From an uncultured Pelagibacteraceae bacterium (GTDB lineage: Bacteria > Pseudomonadota > Alphaproteobacteria > Pelagibacterales > Pelagibacteraceae): 64,000 nucleotides of DNA. Under the pieces are notes generated by a model. That model was not told where the DNA came from. It did not search any database and worked only from the letters and a program-made list of their open reading frames with translations. The translations under genes and the position numbers were made by a program. The stretch is from the NCBI GenBank assembly GCA_902567685.1, contig CACFNH010000002.1, positions 62,001-126,000 on the forward strand, read 5' to 3'. The number at the start of each line of letters is the position of its first letter. Positions within the stretch are counted from its first letter, which is position 1. Shown here piece after piece: positions 37,696-48,155 of this stretch.

Positions 37696-39279
37696 TTATA
37701 TTCCTTTCAGTTTATGCTCCCCATAACTTGAAGTAGAACTTGAAGAAGGAGGAGCGGTTTTTTTTCTTTTAATAATCATTTTATTTAACGCATTTAGATA
37801 AGCGTTTGCTGATGCCACCAAAGTATCTGTATCGGCAGCTTGTCCAACTGTTGTTTTACCCTTTTCTTCAATTCTAACACTAACAGTAGCCTGTGCATCG
37901 GTTCCTTCTGTTACAGCATGAACTTGGTACAATTGAAGGTTTACTTCGTGAGGGTATAATCTTTTTATACATTTAAAAATCGCATCAACAGGTCCATCGC
38001 CTGTTTCTGAAGCTTTTTTAATTTCTCCATAGACTTCCAGGGTCATATCAGCTTTTTGAGGTTCTCCAGTTCCTGCGAATACTTTGAGAGATTTTAATTT
38101 AATAACATTTTCTTCTTTAATTAAACTATCATCAACTAAAGCAGCGATATCTTCATCATAAATATGTTTCTTTTTATCAGCAAGAACTTTGAACTTGCCA
38201 AAAGCTGTTTGAATTACATCGTCAGTTATATTGCTGTAGCCAAGGTCAGTTAGTTTATCTTTAAAAGCATGTCGTCCAGAATGTTTTCCCATCACCAAAG
38301 AAGTTTTTTTAACTCCAACACTTTCAGGAGTCATAATTTCGTAAGTATTTCTGTTTTTTAGCATCCCGTCTTGATGAATTCCTGATTCATGAGCGAAGGC
38401 ATTTTTTCCAACAATAGCCTTATTATATTGGACTGGAAAACCTGTAGCATTTGAAACAACTTTAGAAGCCTTACTCAATAATTTTGTATTAATTCCAGTA
38501 TTAAAAGGCATCAAATCAGGTCTTGTTTTCATTGCCATCACAATTTCTTCTAAGGCAGCGTTTCCTGCTCTTTCCCCAATTCCGTTTATTGTACATTCAA
38601 CTTGTCTTGCTCCAGCTGCTACTCCTGCTAAAGAATTTGCAACAGCTAAACCTAAATCATTGTGACAATGAGTTGATAAAATTGCCTGGTCAATATTTGG
38701 TACCTTATTAATTAATGTTTCAATAATTTTTTTAAATTCTGAAGGAACAGAATAGCCAACTGTATCTGGTATATTTATTGTTTTTGCTCCACACTTAATA
38801 GCAAGTTCAACTGTTTTGCACATGAAATCCATATCAGTTCGTGTTCCATCTTCACAAGACCATTCAACATCATCAGTAAATTTTCTTGCGTAAGTAACAT
38901 GTTCTTTGATTGACTCTATTACTTCTTCTGGAGATTTATTTAACTTGTGTTTCATATGCAGATCACTAGTAGAAATAAAAGTGTGAATTCTAAATCTTTG
39001 AGCTGCTTTTAAAGCTTCGTGGCAAGCATCAATATCTTTTTTTGTATGTCTTGCTAATCCTGCTGGAATTGATTTTTTTAAAATTTTACTTATAGCTGAT
39101 ACAGCCTCAAAATCTCCAGGTGAAGCAATAGGAAATCCGGCTTCTATAATATCAATTCCAAGTTCGTCAAATACTCTGGAAATCTGAATTTTTTCTTCTA
39201 AACTCATTGATGCACCAGGAGACTGCTCTCCATCTCGCATCGTTGTGTCGAAAATAATTACTCTATTTTTATCGCTCAT
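37696..39279 (-). CDS. leuA: 2-Isopropylmalate synthase
   Basis: A 527-residue LeuA. The catalytic barrel starts at RVIIFDTTMRDGEQSPGASM and includes the metal-binding STHCHNDLGLAVANSLA; the C-terminal third is the LeuA regulatory domain that senses leucine. It condenses acetyl-CoA with 2-oxoisovalerate, the first leucine-specific step. The frame extends 21 codons further up, but the ATG at 39279 (MSDKNRV) fits the family. It ends three bases before mreB and begins 91 bases after ilvC. Confidence 0.95.
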   Translation of the reverse strand: MSDKNRVIIFDTTMRDGEQSPGASMSLEEKIQISRVFDELGIDIIEAGFPIASPGDFEAVSAISKILKKSIPAGLARHTKKDIDACHEALKAAQRFRIHTFISTSDLHMKHKLNKSPEEVIESIKEHVTYARKFTDDVEWSCEDGTRTDMDFMCKTVELAIKCGAKTINIPDTVGYSVPSEFKKIIETLINKVPNIDQAILSTHCHNDLGLAVANSLAGVAAGARQVECTINGIGERAGNAALEEIVMAMKTRPDLMPFNTGINTKLLSKASKVVSNATGFPVQYNKAIVGKNAFAHESGIHQDGMLKNRNTYEIMTPESVGVKKTSLVMGKHSGRHAFKDKLTDLGYSNITDDVIQTAFGKFKVLADKKKHIYDEDIAALVDDSLIKEENVIKLKSLKVFAGTGEPQKADMTLEVYGEIKKASETGDGPVDAIFKCIKRLYPHEVNLQLYQVHAVTEGTDAQATVSVRIEEKGKTTVGQAADTDTLVASANAYLNALNKMIIKRKKTAPPSSSSTSSYGEHKLKGI

Positions 39280-39323
39280 TTTATAATTTCTAAGATTGTA
39301 TATATTACAATTAAAAGTAGAAT

Positions 39324-39342
39324 TTGCAAAATGTTTTTGCAA
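39324..39342 (-). other. AT-rich stem-loop between ilvC and leuA
   Basis: TTGCAAAA at 39324-39331 pairs with TTTTGCAA at 39335-39342 around a 3-nt loop. It sits in the only sizeable gap of the ilv-leu run, 29 bases after ilvC and 45 before the leuA ATG. It is too weak to call as a terminator; it may be a leader structure or chance in AT-rich DNA. Confidence 0.25.
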
Positions 39343-39370
39343 TTTGTAAAAATTTTTTGATCAGTTTGGG

Positions 39371-40399
<1,029 letters not shown>

Positions 40400-40403
40400 C
40401 TAC

Positions 40404-40952
40404 TTATTTAAAAATTTCCGCTCCTCTTGTCATGGCTACAGCGCCTGTCCTAGACACACTTGCTAATCCGAGAGGCTTTAAGTTTTCGACTAATTTATCA
40501 ATTTCTCTTCTTAATGCAGTTACTTGAATAACTAAAGACTTTTTTGATTTATCTATCACAATAGAATTATATTTTTTACAAGCTTTTTTTGCTTTTTCTT
40601 GATTTTTCTTAGCTGAGACTACTTTAAATAAAGCTAATTCTCTAAATAAGATTTTAGGATCATTTCTAGAAAAATCAGCTACTTTGTGTACTGGAATTAA
40701 TTTTTTAAGCTGAAGCTTTATCTGCTCTATTACTTGAGGAGTACCTGATGTTACAATTGTAATTCTGGAGATATGTCTTTTCTTGTCTACTTCTGCAACA
40801 GCTAATGACTCTATATTGTATCCTCTTCCAGAAAATAAACCGACTACTCTTGCTAAAACTCCTGCTTCGTTATCTACCCAAACCACAATAATATGATGTT
40901 CTGATTTTCCAACTTTCCCTGGTTCGCTATAAGCAGATTTGGATTTTGTCAT
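40404..40952 (-). CDS. ilvH: Acetolactate synthase small (regulatory) subunit
   Basis: A 182-residue IlvH. The N-terminal ACT domain (about 19-95) contains VDNEAGVLARVVGLFSGRGYNIESL, and the C-terminal domain has the LFRELALFKV block and ends G.VAM.RG. It activates the catalytic subunit and confers valine sensitivity. It overlaps ilvB by one base. Confidence 0.95.
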   Translation of the reverse strand: MTKSKSAYSEPGKVGKSEHHIIVVWVDNEAGVLARVVGLFSGRGYNIESLAVAEVDKKRHISRITIVTSGTPQVIEQIKLQLKKLIPVHKVADFSRNDPKILFRELALFKVVSAKKNQEKAKKACKKYNSIVIDKSKKSLVIQVTALRREIDKLVENLKPLGLASVSRTGAVAMTRGAEIFK

Positions 40953-42718
40953 TAAACTAATACTTTCCCTTCTTCAGAAATCTCCTCTTCATCCTGTTCG
41001 CCCAATAGCATCTGATTATGAGGTTTGCCAGATGGAATCATTGGAAAACAATTTTCATTTTTATCCACCACGCAATCAAAAATTACTGGTTTATCAATAT
41101 TTATCATTTCATTAATTTTTTCATCAAGCTCACTAGGTTTTGTTGCTCTTATTCCAACACATCCATAGGCTTCTGCTAATTTCACAAAGTCTGGTAAAGC
41201 TGCTGTATAACTTTCTGAGTAATTTTTTTCATGTAATAGTTCCTGCCACTGTCTAACCATCCCCATATATTCATTGTTAAGAATAAAAATCTTTATTGGC
41301 AGTTTGTACTGAACAGCTGTCGACATTTCTTGCATTGTCATAAGCACTGAGGCCTCTCCAGCAATATCTATAACTAATTTTCCGGGATTAGCTATTTGCA
41401 CTCCAACTGCTGCGGGTAAACCATATCCCATTGTTCCTAATCCTCCAGAAGTCATCCATCTGTTAGGTTTGTCAAATTTGTAGTGCTGAGCTGCCCACAT
41501 TTGATGTTGTCCTACTTCAGTAGTAACATAGGTGTCTTTGTTCTTCGTTAATTCATAAAGCCTTTGAACAGCATGCTGAGGTTTAATTAGGGTATCACTA
41601 TTCTTAAAATTTAAAGATTTTTTTTGTCTCCATTTATCAATTTGATTCCACCACTTAGCAGTTTTTTGTTTATTAGAATTTAAAAAATCTTTATTTTTTT
41701 CTTTAAAAGTCTTGATCAAACTTTTAAGCAAATCTGAAACATCGCTAATTATTGCAAGATCAACTTTAATATTTTTTCCAACTGAAGAAGGGTCAATATC
41801 AATATGAACTTTTTTTGATTTTGGAGAAAATTCATCAACTTTCCCTGTGATCCGATCATCAAATCTTGCTCCAATATTTATCATTAGGTCACAATCATGC
41901 ATTGCATTGTTTGCTTCATAAGTTCCGTGCATACCAAGCATGCCTAAAAATTGTGGATCATCTCCAGGGTAAGCCCCTAAACCTTGAAGCGTTGATGTAA
42001 TAGGAAAACCAGTTAAAGAAACTAATTCCCTTAATAATTTACTAGCCTCAGGTCCTGAATTAATGACTCCACCTCCAGTATAAAATATTGGCTTTGAAGA
42101 TTCTTTAATCATATTGATTAATTTTTCTATATCTTTAAAATTAACTTTTTTACTTGCTCTACCATTAAGTTTTTTACTCAAAGTATTTTTAGTAAATTTA
42201 TAATTCCCCTTTTTGAATTGAACATCTTTAGGAATATCAACTAAAACTGGTCCAGGTCTTCCTGTTGTGGCTACTTCAAAAGCTTTATGTATAGTTTTTG
42301 CTAAATCGTTAACATCTTTGACTAACCAATTATGTTTCGTACAAGGTCGAGTAATTCCAGTTGTGTCAGCTTCTTGGAATGCATCAGTTCCTATTAAGTG
42401 AGTTGGAACTTGTCCTGAAATGCAAACTAGAGGAACGGAGTCCATATAAGCATCTGTCAAAGCAGTAACCGCATTGGTTGCTCCAGGTCCAGAAGTTACT
42501 AATAACACACCTGGCTTTCCTGAGGAACGAGCATAACCTTCAGCGGCATGACCTGCGCCTTGTTCGTGTCTCACTAAAATATGTTTTATAGATTTATGAT
42601 TTTTTAATTCATCATAAATAGGAAGTACAGCACCTCCAGGATAACCAAAAATATGTTCTACTTTTTGATCCTCAAGACACTTAAATACAATTTCTGCCCC
42701 ACTTAATAATTTTGACAT
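40952..42718 (-). CDS. ilvB: Acetolactate synthase large subunit
   Basis: A 588-residue ThDP enzyme. The cofactor Glu is in LVRHEQGAGHAAEGYAR (about 50), the FAD region in the middle has GGGVINSG and GTYEANNAM, and the ThDP/Mg motif is DIAGEASVLM...NNEYMGMVRQW near 440-475. It condenses pyruvate to acetolactate or with 2-oxobutyrate. The Mg motif reads GEA where GD(A/G) is usual. It follows miaA-side genes in the alphaproteobacterial order miaA-ilvB-ilvH-ilvC. Confidence 0.95.
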   Translation of the reverse strand: MSKLLSGAEIVFKCLEDQKVEHIFGYPGGAVLPIYDELKNHKSIKHILVRHEQGAGHAAEGYARSSGKPGVLLVTSGPGATNAVTALTDAYMDSVPLVCISGQVPTHLIGTDAFQEADTTGITRPCTKHNWLVKDVNDLAKTIHKAFEVATTGRPGPVLVDIPKDVQFKKGNYKFTKNTLSKKLNGRASKKVNFKDIEKLINMIKESSKPIFYTGGGVINSGPEASKLLRELVSLTGFPITSTLQGLGAYPGDDPQFLGMLGMHGTYEANNAMHDCDLMINIGARFDDRITGKVDEFSPKSKKVHIDIDPSSVGKNIKVDLAIISDVSDLLKSLIKTFKEKNKDFLNSNKQKTAKWWNQIDKWRQKKSLNFKNSDTLIKPQHAVQRLYELTKNKDTYVTTEVGQHQMWAAQHYKFDKPNRWMTSGGLGTMGYGLPAAVGVQIANPGKLVIDIAGEASVLMTMQEMSTAVQYKLPIKIFILNNEYMGMVRQWQELLHEKNYSESYTAALPDFVKLAEAYGCVGIRATKPSELDEKINEMINIDKPVIFDCVVDKNENCFPMIPSGKPHNQMLLGEQDEEEISEEGKVLV

Positions 42719-42755
42719 TTATACAATCTATCGGAGAATTGAATTGCGTCAAGTT

Positions 42756-43691
42756 TTAGCTTATTTCTTTTAAAGCTTTTCTTGCAAGAACTGGGAAATC
42801 TTTAGAATAAAGCTTTTTCCAAGTCTTCATGTGGCCTCTGGACCAAGTATTTTGCCGTTTGGCATATTGTCTAGTCCTGATATTAATAAGATCAGTAATC
42901 TCTTCTATATTTTTTAAACCATGAAAGTATTCTTCTATTTCCCTAACGCCAATAATTTTATTTGCAGAAAGAGATTTATCTATATTCATTTTTAAAAATT
43001 TTTTGACCTCTTGAACGCAATTTTTTCTAAACATTAAGTTAGTTCTTTTAGCTATATTTCTCAAAAGCCTGTCTCTTGGTATGTCTATAAATATCTTTCT
43101 TATATCAAAATCCAAAAAATCTGATTTAGTGTTAGATGACCATTCGTAGATAGATTTTTTTGTTAATGTTTTTACTTCATAGGCCCTTATTGTCCTTTGA
43201 GTGTCTGTGGGAGAAACTCTGCTCTTGGACATTGGGTCAATTGATATAAGTTTTTGATAAAATTTTTTTTGTCCCATCTTTTTATGTAAACTTCTAATAT
43301 TCATTCTAAGCTCATTTTTTATTGCAGGAATTTTGCTAATACCTTTTGTTATTGCATTAAAATATAAGCCAGTTCCTCCAACCAAGATTGGTATTTTTTC
43401 TTTCTTTATACATAGATTTATTTTCTCTTTTGCTAAAGCTAACCATTCTCCTGTGGAAAAATATTTTTTGACAGACAAAATGCCGTATAAATGATGCTTA
43501 GATTTTTTAAGATCAAATTTTGAAGGTCTAGATGATAAAATAGAAAATTCCTTGTAAATTTGCATGCTGTCAGCATTAATTATCTCACCATTAATTTTTT
43601 TTGCCAAAGTTAAAGCTAATTTTGATTTGCCTGAAGCTGTAGGGCCTGCAATGAGTATTATCTTTTTTTGAAAATTCAATTTGTTAGTCAA
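42756..43691 (-). CDS. miaA: tRNA dimethylallyltransferase
   Basis: A 311-residue MiaA. The P-loop GPTASGKSKLAL (about 16-27), NADSMQIYKEF with the catalytic Asp, the GGTGLYFNAI block and the C-terminal IRTRQYAKRQNTWSR are all present. It adds a dimethylallyl group to A37 of tRNAs reading UNN codons. It lies five bases after degP. Confidence 0.95.
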   Translation of the reverse strand: MTNKLNFQKKIILIAGPTASGKSKLALTLAKKINGEIINADSMQIYKEFSILSSRPSKFDLKKSKHHLYGILSVKKYFSTGEWLALAKEKINLCIKKEKIPILVGGTGLYFNAITKGISKIPAIKNELRMNIRSLHKKMGQKKFYQKLISIDPMSKSRVSPTDTQRTIRAYEVKTLTKKSIYEWSSNTKSDFLDFDIRKIFIDIPRDRLLRNIAKRTNLMFRKNCVQEVKKFLKMNIDKSLSANKIIGVREIEEYFHGLKNIEEITDLINIRTRQYAKRQNTWSRGHMKTWKKLYSKDFPVLARKALKEIS

Positions 43692-43696
43692 AAAAA

Positions 43697-45097
43697 TTAA
43701 TTAATCTTAACTCCAAGATATTTTCTTCTATTATTACTATCAATAATTGTTAAAAGTAGATTTTTTTTACCTTTTTTAATAATTTCATTAACTAATCTAT
43801 TTAAAGAATTTGATGTAATTGGTCTTTTCTGGACTTCTAAAATAATGTCATTCACGCTAAGAAGTCTAATAAGTGGACTGTCATTCGAGATCTCAACAAC
43901 CACGACACCTTTTAATTTTTTTGACAAACCTCTTTTTTGAATATCTTCTTCGTTAACTTCTCTGACTTTAATTTTTAAAGTTTCTATCTCAGTTTCAGGT
44001 TTTTTATTTCCTTGTTTGAATTCTTTTGAAGATTCAAGACGTCCAAGTGTTAGTCTTTTAGATATTTTTTTCTTATTTCTCCAAATCTTAACAACAACTT
44101 GTTTTCCTACTGCTGTATTTCCAACTTCTTTGGGAAGTCTTCTCATAGACTCAATTTTTTTGCCATCAAATTCTAAAATTATATCGCCAGCTTTTAAACC
44201 CGCTTTGTCCGCTGGACTACCTTCTGATACGCTTGCAACAAGAGCTCCTTCTGGTTTTTTTAAACCTTCTACTTCAGCAATTTCTTTTGTAACCTCTTGG
44301 ATACGAACTCCCAACCATCCTCGTCTTGTTTCTCCATACTTGATTAATTGATCAATAACTTTTGATGCAGCATTAGATGGAATTGCAAAACCAATTCCAA
44401 TTGAACCAGTTTGACCAGGAGCAATTATTGCTGTGTTTATTCCTATTACCTCTCCTTTTAAATTAAAAAGAGGACCTCCAGAATTTCCCTGATTAATAGA
44501 TGCATCTGTTTGAATAAAATCATCATAACGAGTTAAATTAATATCTCGATTTCTTGCAGAAATAATTCCTGATGTAACTGTTCCACTAAATCCAAATGGA
44601 TTTCCTATGGCTATAACCCAATCTCCAACTCTTGCTTTATTAGAATCTCCAAAATTCACTGGAATAAAATTTTCTCCAGAGTCTATTTTTAAAACAGCTA
44701 AATCCATATAAGGATCAGAACCTATAACTTTTGCTTTGTATTCTTTGGAATTAACCTTGACCACGATATCTTCAGCATCTGCAATAACGTGATTATTAGT
44801 AACTACTGTTCCATTTTTATTAATTATAAAACCAGATCCTAGGGATGAGGCTTTTCTCTCAGTTGGTCTTTGAAAGTCTTTAAACATTTCCTCAAAAGGT
44901 GATCCAGGAGGAAATTGAAAAGGAAATTGATTTCCAGATGTTTTGATTGTTTGAGTAGTAGAGATATTAACTACTGAAGGCATTAATTTTTCTGCTAAAT
45001 CTGCAAATGAATCTGGAATATTTCTAGCTTTACCCTGGATATTAAAAATGAAATAAAAGAATAAGAAGTACGTAAATATTTTTTTAAAATTCTTCAT
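43697..45097 (-). CDS. degP: Periplasmic Do/DegP-type serine protease
   Basis: A 466-residue HtrA-family protease. A signal peptide covers about residues 1-24. The triad is His in VTNNHVIADAEDI, Asp in PYMDLAVLKI and Ser in NQGNSGGPLFN. Two PDZ domains follow (about 245-340 and 370-460), as in DegP/DegQ. It degrades or refolds misfolded periplasmic proteins. The degP-DUF2065-hflC-hflK order is characteristic of alphaproteobacteria. Confidence 0.94.
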   Translation of the reverse strand: MKNFKKIFTYFLFFYFIFNIQGKARNIPDSFADLAEKLMPSVVNISTTQTIKTSGNQFPFQFPPGSPFEEMFKDFQRPTERKASSLGSGFIINKNGTVVTNNHVIADAEDIVVKVNSKEYKAKVIGSDPYMDLAVLKIDSGENFIPVNFGDSNKARVGDWVIAIGNPFGFSGTVTSGIISARNRDINLTRYDDFIQTDASINQGNSGGPLFNLKGEVIGINTAIIAPGQTGSIGIGFAIPSNAASKVIDQLIKYGETRRGWLGVRIQEVTKEIAEVEGLKKPEGALVASVSEGSPADKAGLKAGDIILEFDGKKIESMRRLPKEVGNTAVGKQVVVKIWRNKKKISKRLTLGRLESSKEFKQGNKKPETEIETLKIKVREVNEEDIQKRGLSKKLKGVVVVEISNDSPLIRLLSVNDIILEVQKRPITSNSLNRLVNEIIKKGKKNLLLTIIDSNNRRKYLGVKIN

Positions 45098-45283
45098 TTA
45101 GTTTTTTATATACCAAACAATTATAAAACCTACGATTAAAAAAAAACTCCCTATACCTCTTAGTTTATTTTCAGGAGTGTTCTCAATCAATTTCAACATA
45201 TTTTTTATTTTTGACGGAAACAAGGCAATGACAAGACCCTCGATGAATAAGATTAATCCTATAGCCGTTATAAGATCTCTCAT
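45098..45283 (-). CDS. DUF2065 (YjeT-type) membrane protein
   Basis: A 61-residue protein with two membrane helices (about 4-22 and 42-58). The pattern DLITAIGLILFIEGLVIALFP followed by LR..G......G is DUF2065. It abuts degP with no gap and lies eight bases after hflC; the same position is conserved in many alpha- and gammaproteobacteria. Function unknown, probably linked to the HflKC complex or DegP. Confidence 0.85.
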   Translation of the reverse strand: MRDLITAIGLILFIEGLVIALFPSKIKNMLKLIENTPENKLRGIGSFFLIVGFIIVWYIKN

Positions 45284-45291
45284 ATTATAAA

Positions 45292-46170
45292 CTATTGTTT
45301 TTTAGGAGATTTAGATTTGACTTTTCCAAAAAATTTAAAGAATTCACTATCAGGAGAAAGAATTAAAGATGTTTCGCCTCCTATTAAAGCTTTTTCATAA
45401 GCTTGCATCGCTCTATAAAATGCAAAGAACTGAGGATCCCTGCCAAAAGCATTAGCAAAAATTTTATTTCTTTTTCCGTCACCTTCTCCTTTCATAATTT
45501 CTGATTGTTTATTTGCATTTGCCAGAATTACTGTTACATCTTTGTCGGCTGTAGAAGTAATTTTTGCTGCTATTTCAGCTCCTTGAGCTCTAAATTCTTT
45601 AGCTTCTCTCTCACGTTCAGTCTGCATTCTTTTATAAATTGCTTCACTGTTAGCAGGAGGAAGGTCGGCTCTTTTGATTCTCACGTCAACGATGGTTATT
45701 CCAAAATTTTTTGCTTCCTCATTTACATCATTTTGAATTATTTCCATTTGTCTTACTCGGTCCGTAGAAAGAAGTGTCGCTAATTCTTGTTTACCTAAAA
45801 CACCTCTGAGTCTTGAGTTTATTATTGTAGAAAGTCTTGATCTTGCTACTCTCTCGTTGCCTACTGAAATATAAAATTTTAAAGGATCAACTATTTTAAA
45901 TCTGGCAATGGCATCAACTATTAATCTTTTTTGATCTGCAGCAATAACCTCTTCTGGAGGATTATCTAAATTTAATATTCTTTTATCCAAATAAACTACA
46001 TTTTGAATAAAAGGTATTTTAAAATTTAACCCTGCTTTTGTAATAATCTTTTTTGGATCTCCAAACTGCAGCACAATAGCCTGGTTAATCTCTTGAACAA
46101 TTATTATAGATTGAAAGAGAAGAACTGCTAAAACGACTATAGCTGGAAGTATAAATTTAGGTGCTTTCAT
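45292..46170 (-). CDS. hflC: HflC, FtsH-modulating SPFH-domain protein
   Basis: A 292-residue membrane-anchored SPFH protein. One N-terminal helix (about 6-24) is followed by the band-7 domain (EINQAIVLQFGDPKKII..AGL.FKIPFIQNVVYLDKRIL) and a long Arg/Glu/Ala-rich coiled coil (about 180-240). With HflK it forms a large membrane cage around FtsH and limits its proteolysis. It lies two bases after hflK. Confidence 0.95.
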   Translation of the reverse strand: MKAPKFILPAIVVLAVLLFQSIIIVQEINQAIVLQFGDPKKIITKAGLNFKIPFIQNVVYLDKRILNLDNPPEEVIAADQKRLIVDAIARFKIVDPLKFYISVGNERVARSRLSTIINSRLRGVLGKQELATLLSTDRVRQMEIIQNDVNEEAKNFGITIVDVRIKRADLPPANSEAIYKRMQTEREREAKEFRAQGAEIAAKITSTADKDVTVILANANKQSEIMKGEGDGKRNKIFANAFGRDPQFFAFYRAMQAYEKALIGGETSLILSPDSEFFKFFGKVKSKSPKKQ

Positions 46171-46172
46171 AA

Positions 46173-47273
46173 TTAATTAGCTTTCTTTTTTAATTCAGGT
46201 AATGGTAAATAAGGAACAACACCTGAACCAGTTTTTTTATCTATAATAACTTTGTCTATATCTGCTAAAACTTTTTCCATTGTTTCTAAGTACATTCTTT
46301 CCTGAGTAACTTGTTTTGCATTTTTGTATTCATTGTAAATTGCTAAAAATCTACTTGCTTCACCTTCTGCTTTTGCAACAACTTCTTTTTTATATGCTTC
46401 GGCTTTTTGTAAAATTTGTTCAGCTTCACCTCGTGCTCTAGGAATAACATCGTTAGCGTAAGCTTCAGCTTCATTTTTTGATCTTTCTCTATCTGCTCTT
46501 GCAGCTTGCACATCTCTAAATGCATCTATTACTTGACTTGGAGGATCAGCTTGCTGAGTTTGAACCTGAGTAATTTGAATTCCAGATTGATACTCATCCA
46601 AAATTTCTTGCATAATCGCTTGAACTTCAACTTCTATTTTGGATCTACCTTCAGTTAGAATTGATTGAATGGGACTTTTTGCTATAACTTCTCTCATAGC
46701 CGTTTCGGAAGTTGCTTTGACTGTTTCTACAGGGCTTTGAATATTAAATAAAAATTTTTGTGCATCCTTAATAACCCAAAATACTGAATAATTAATATCA
46801 ACAATATTTTCATCACCTGTTAACATTAAGCTTTCTTCGTCAACATCTGCTATTCCTGTGGATCTACCGCTATCACTTGCAGGTCTAAAACCAACATCAA
46901 TTCGATTAACTTTAGTAACTTTAGGAGTTAGAGCTCTTTCTATAGGCAAAGGTAAATGATAATTTAATCCAGGTTGAGTAGTTTTTACGTATTTTCCAAA
47001 TCTAAGTACGACTCCTTGTTCGTCTGGTAAAACCCTGTAAAGTCCACTGGCAGCCCAAACTGCAATTAAAAATAATAATAGTAAAAAAATTGATTTACCT
47101 CCACCAGATCTTCCACCTGGTAAAAATTTATTTATCATTTTTTGAAAATTTTTTATAACATCATCAATACTTGGTGGCTCTCTTCTTGTTCCTGAACCAT
47201 TTCCATTATTGCTGCCTCCTGGTGAGGATCCCCAAGGAGACTGATTTTTAAATATGCTTCCTTTGCTAACCAT
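46173..47273 (-). CDS. hflK: HflK, FtsH-modulating SPFH-domain protein
   Basis: A 366-residue protein. A Gly/Ser-rich N-terminal tail (about 10-45) is typical of HflK, then one membrane helix (about 60-80) and an SPFH domain with GLYRVLPDEQGVVLRFGKYV and GLNYHLPLPIE. The C-terminal part is helical with EAEAYANDVIPRARGEAEQI. It pairs with HflC. It is divergent from mrp across 54 bp. Confidence 0.95.
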   Translation of the reverse strand: MVSKGSIFKNQSPWGSSPGGSNNGNGSGTRREPPSIDDVIKNFQKMINKFLPGGRSGGGKSIFLLLLFLIAVWAASGLYRVLPDEQGVVLRFGKYVKTTQPGLNYHLPLPIERALTPKVTKVNRIDVGFRPASDSGRSTGIADVDEESLMLTGDENIVDINYSVFWVIKDAQKFLFNIQSPVETVKATSETAMREVIAKSPIQSILTEGRSKIEVEVQAIMQEILDEYQSGIQITQVQTQQADPPSQVIDAFRDVQAARADRERSKNEAEAYANDVIPRARGEAEQILQKAEAYKKEVVAKAEGEASRFLAIYNEYKNAKQVTQERMYLETMEKVLADIDKVIIDKKTGSGVVPYLPLPELKKKAN

Positions 47274-47327
47274 GACACTTTATATAGTTACTTTTTGTAT
47301 AAAAACAAGTTAAGTTAAGCCATTATT

Positions 47328-48155
47328 ATGCGAGAAAAAGAAGCAGAAACCAATAAAGACATTAAAGCAAAGCTTTCACCTAAGAAATTTGTAAAAAATC
47401 CAATCAAGGGGACAAAATATACAATAATGGTTTCAAGCGCAAAAGGAGGTGTTGGGAAGTCCACTTTTGCAATTAATATTGCTTTTGCTCTTCAAAACTT
47501 GGGATGTAAAGTTGGCTTCTTAGATGCTGACATTCACGGTCCTTCTCTTCCAAAATTGATCGCTATTAATGAAAAACCAAAAACGGAAGACGGAAAATTT
47601 CTTATTCCTATAGAAAAATATGGTGCTCAATTTATTTCTATGGGATTTTTGATAGATGAAGTTACTCCAATGATCTGGAGGGGTCCAATGGTAATAAGTG
47701 CAATTAAAACTTTAACACAAAGAGTTATGTGGAAAGATCTTGATTTCATAGTTGTGGATATGCCTCCTGGAACTGGTGATGCTCAACTAACCTTTGCTCA
47801 AGAAGTAAAAGTTGATGGATCAATAATTATTTCCACACCACAAGATTTGGCATTAATGGATGTTAAAAGAGGTGTTCAGATGTTTGACAAAACTAAGGTA
47901 AAAATTATTGGCTTAGTTGATAACATGAGCTTTTTTAAAGGAGATGATGGAAAAAATTATAATATATTTGGAGAAGGAGGAGTGGAAAAAACAGCTAAAG
48001 AATTTAACAAAAGATTTTTAGGAAAAATTCCAATTAATATAGAGCTAAGAGAAGCTTCAGATTTAGGATTGCCTTTGGTCTACAAAAAACCAGATCATGA
48101 AGTATCGAAGGTTTTTTTAAATATTGCCTCAAAAATTAGAGAAGATTTTCCTTAA
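47328..48155 (+). CDS. mrp: Mrp/ApbC-type Fe-S cluster carrier ATPase
   Basis: A 275-residue P-loop ATPase. The deviant Walker [15 protein letters not shown] is at about 37-50, [12 protein letters not shown] at about 67-78, and [12 protein letters not shown] is the Mrp signature. These proteins deliver [4Fe-4S] clusters. It lacks the MIP18-like (DUF59) domain often found at the N-terminus of Mrp, and the CxxC motif near the C-terminus seen in many relatives is not evident: the region reads [18 protein letters not shown]. Convergent with thyX, overlapping by 20 bases. Confidence 0.88.
   Translation: MREKEAETNKDIKAKLSPKKFVKNPIKGTKYTIMVSSAKGGVGKSTFAINIAFALQNLGCKVGFLDADIHGPSLPKLIAINEKPKTEDGKFLIPIEKYGAQFISMGFLIDEVTPMIWRGPMVISAIKTLTQRVMWKDLDFIVVDMPPGTGDAQLTFAQEVKVDGSIIISTPQDLALMDVKRGVQMFDKTKVKIIGLVDNMSFFKGDDGKNYNIFGEGGVEKTAKEFNKRFLGKIPINIELREASDLGLPLVYKKPDHEVSKVFLNIASKIREDFP

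Noticed and set aside
39280-39342. 21-codon extension of LeuA upstream of 39279
   Set aside because: Runs through the AT-rich stem-loop region and does not match the LeuA N-terminus; the ATG at 39279 does.
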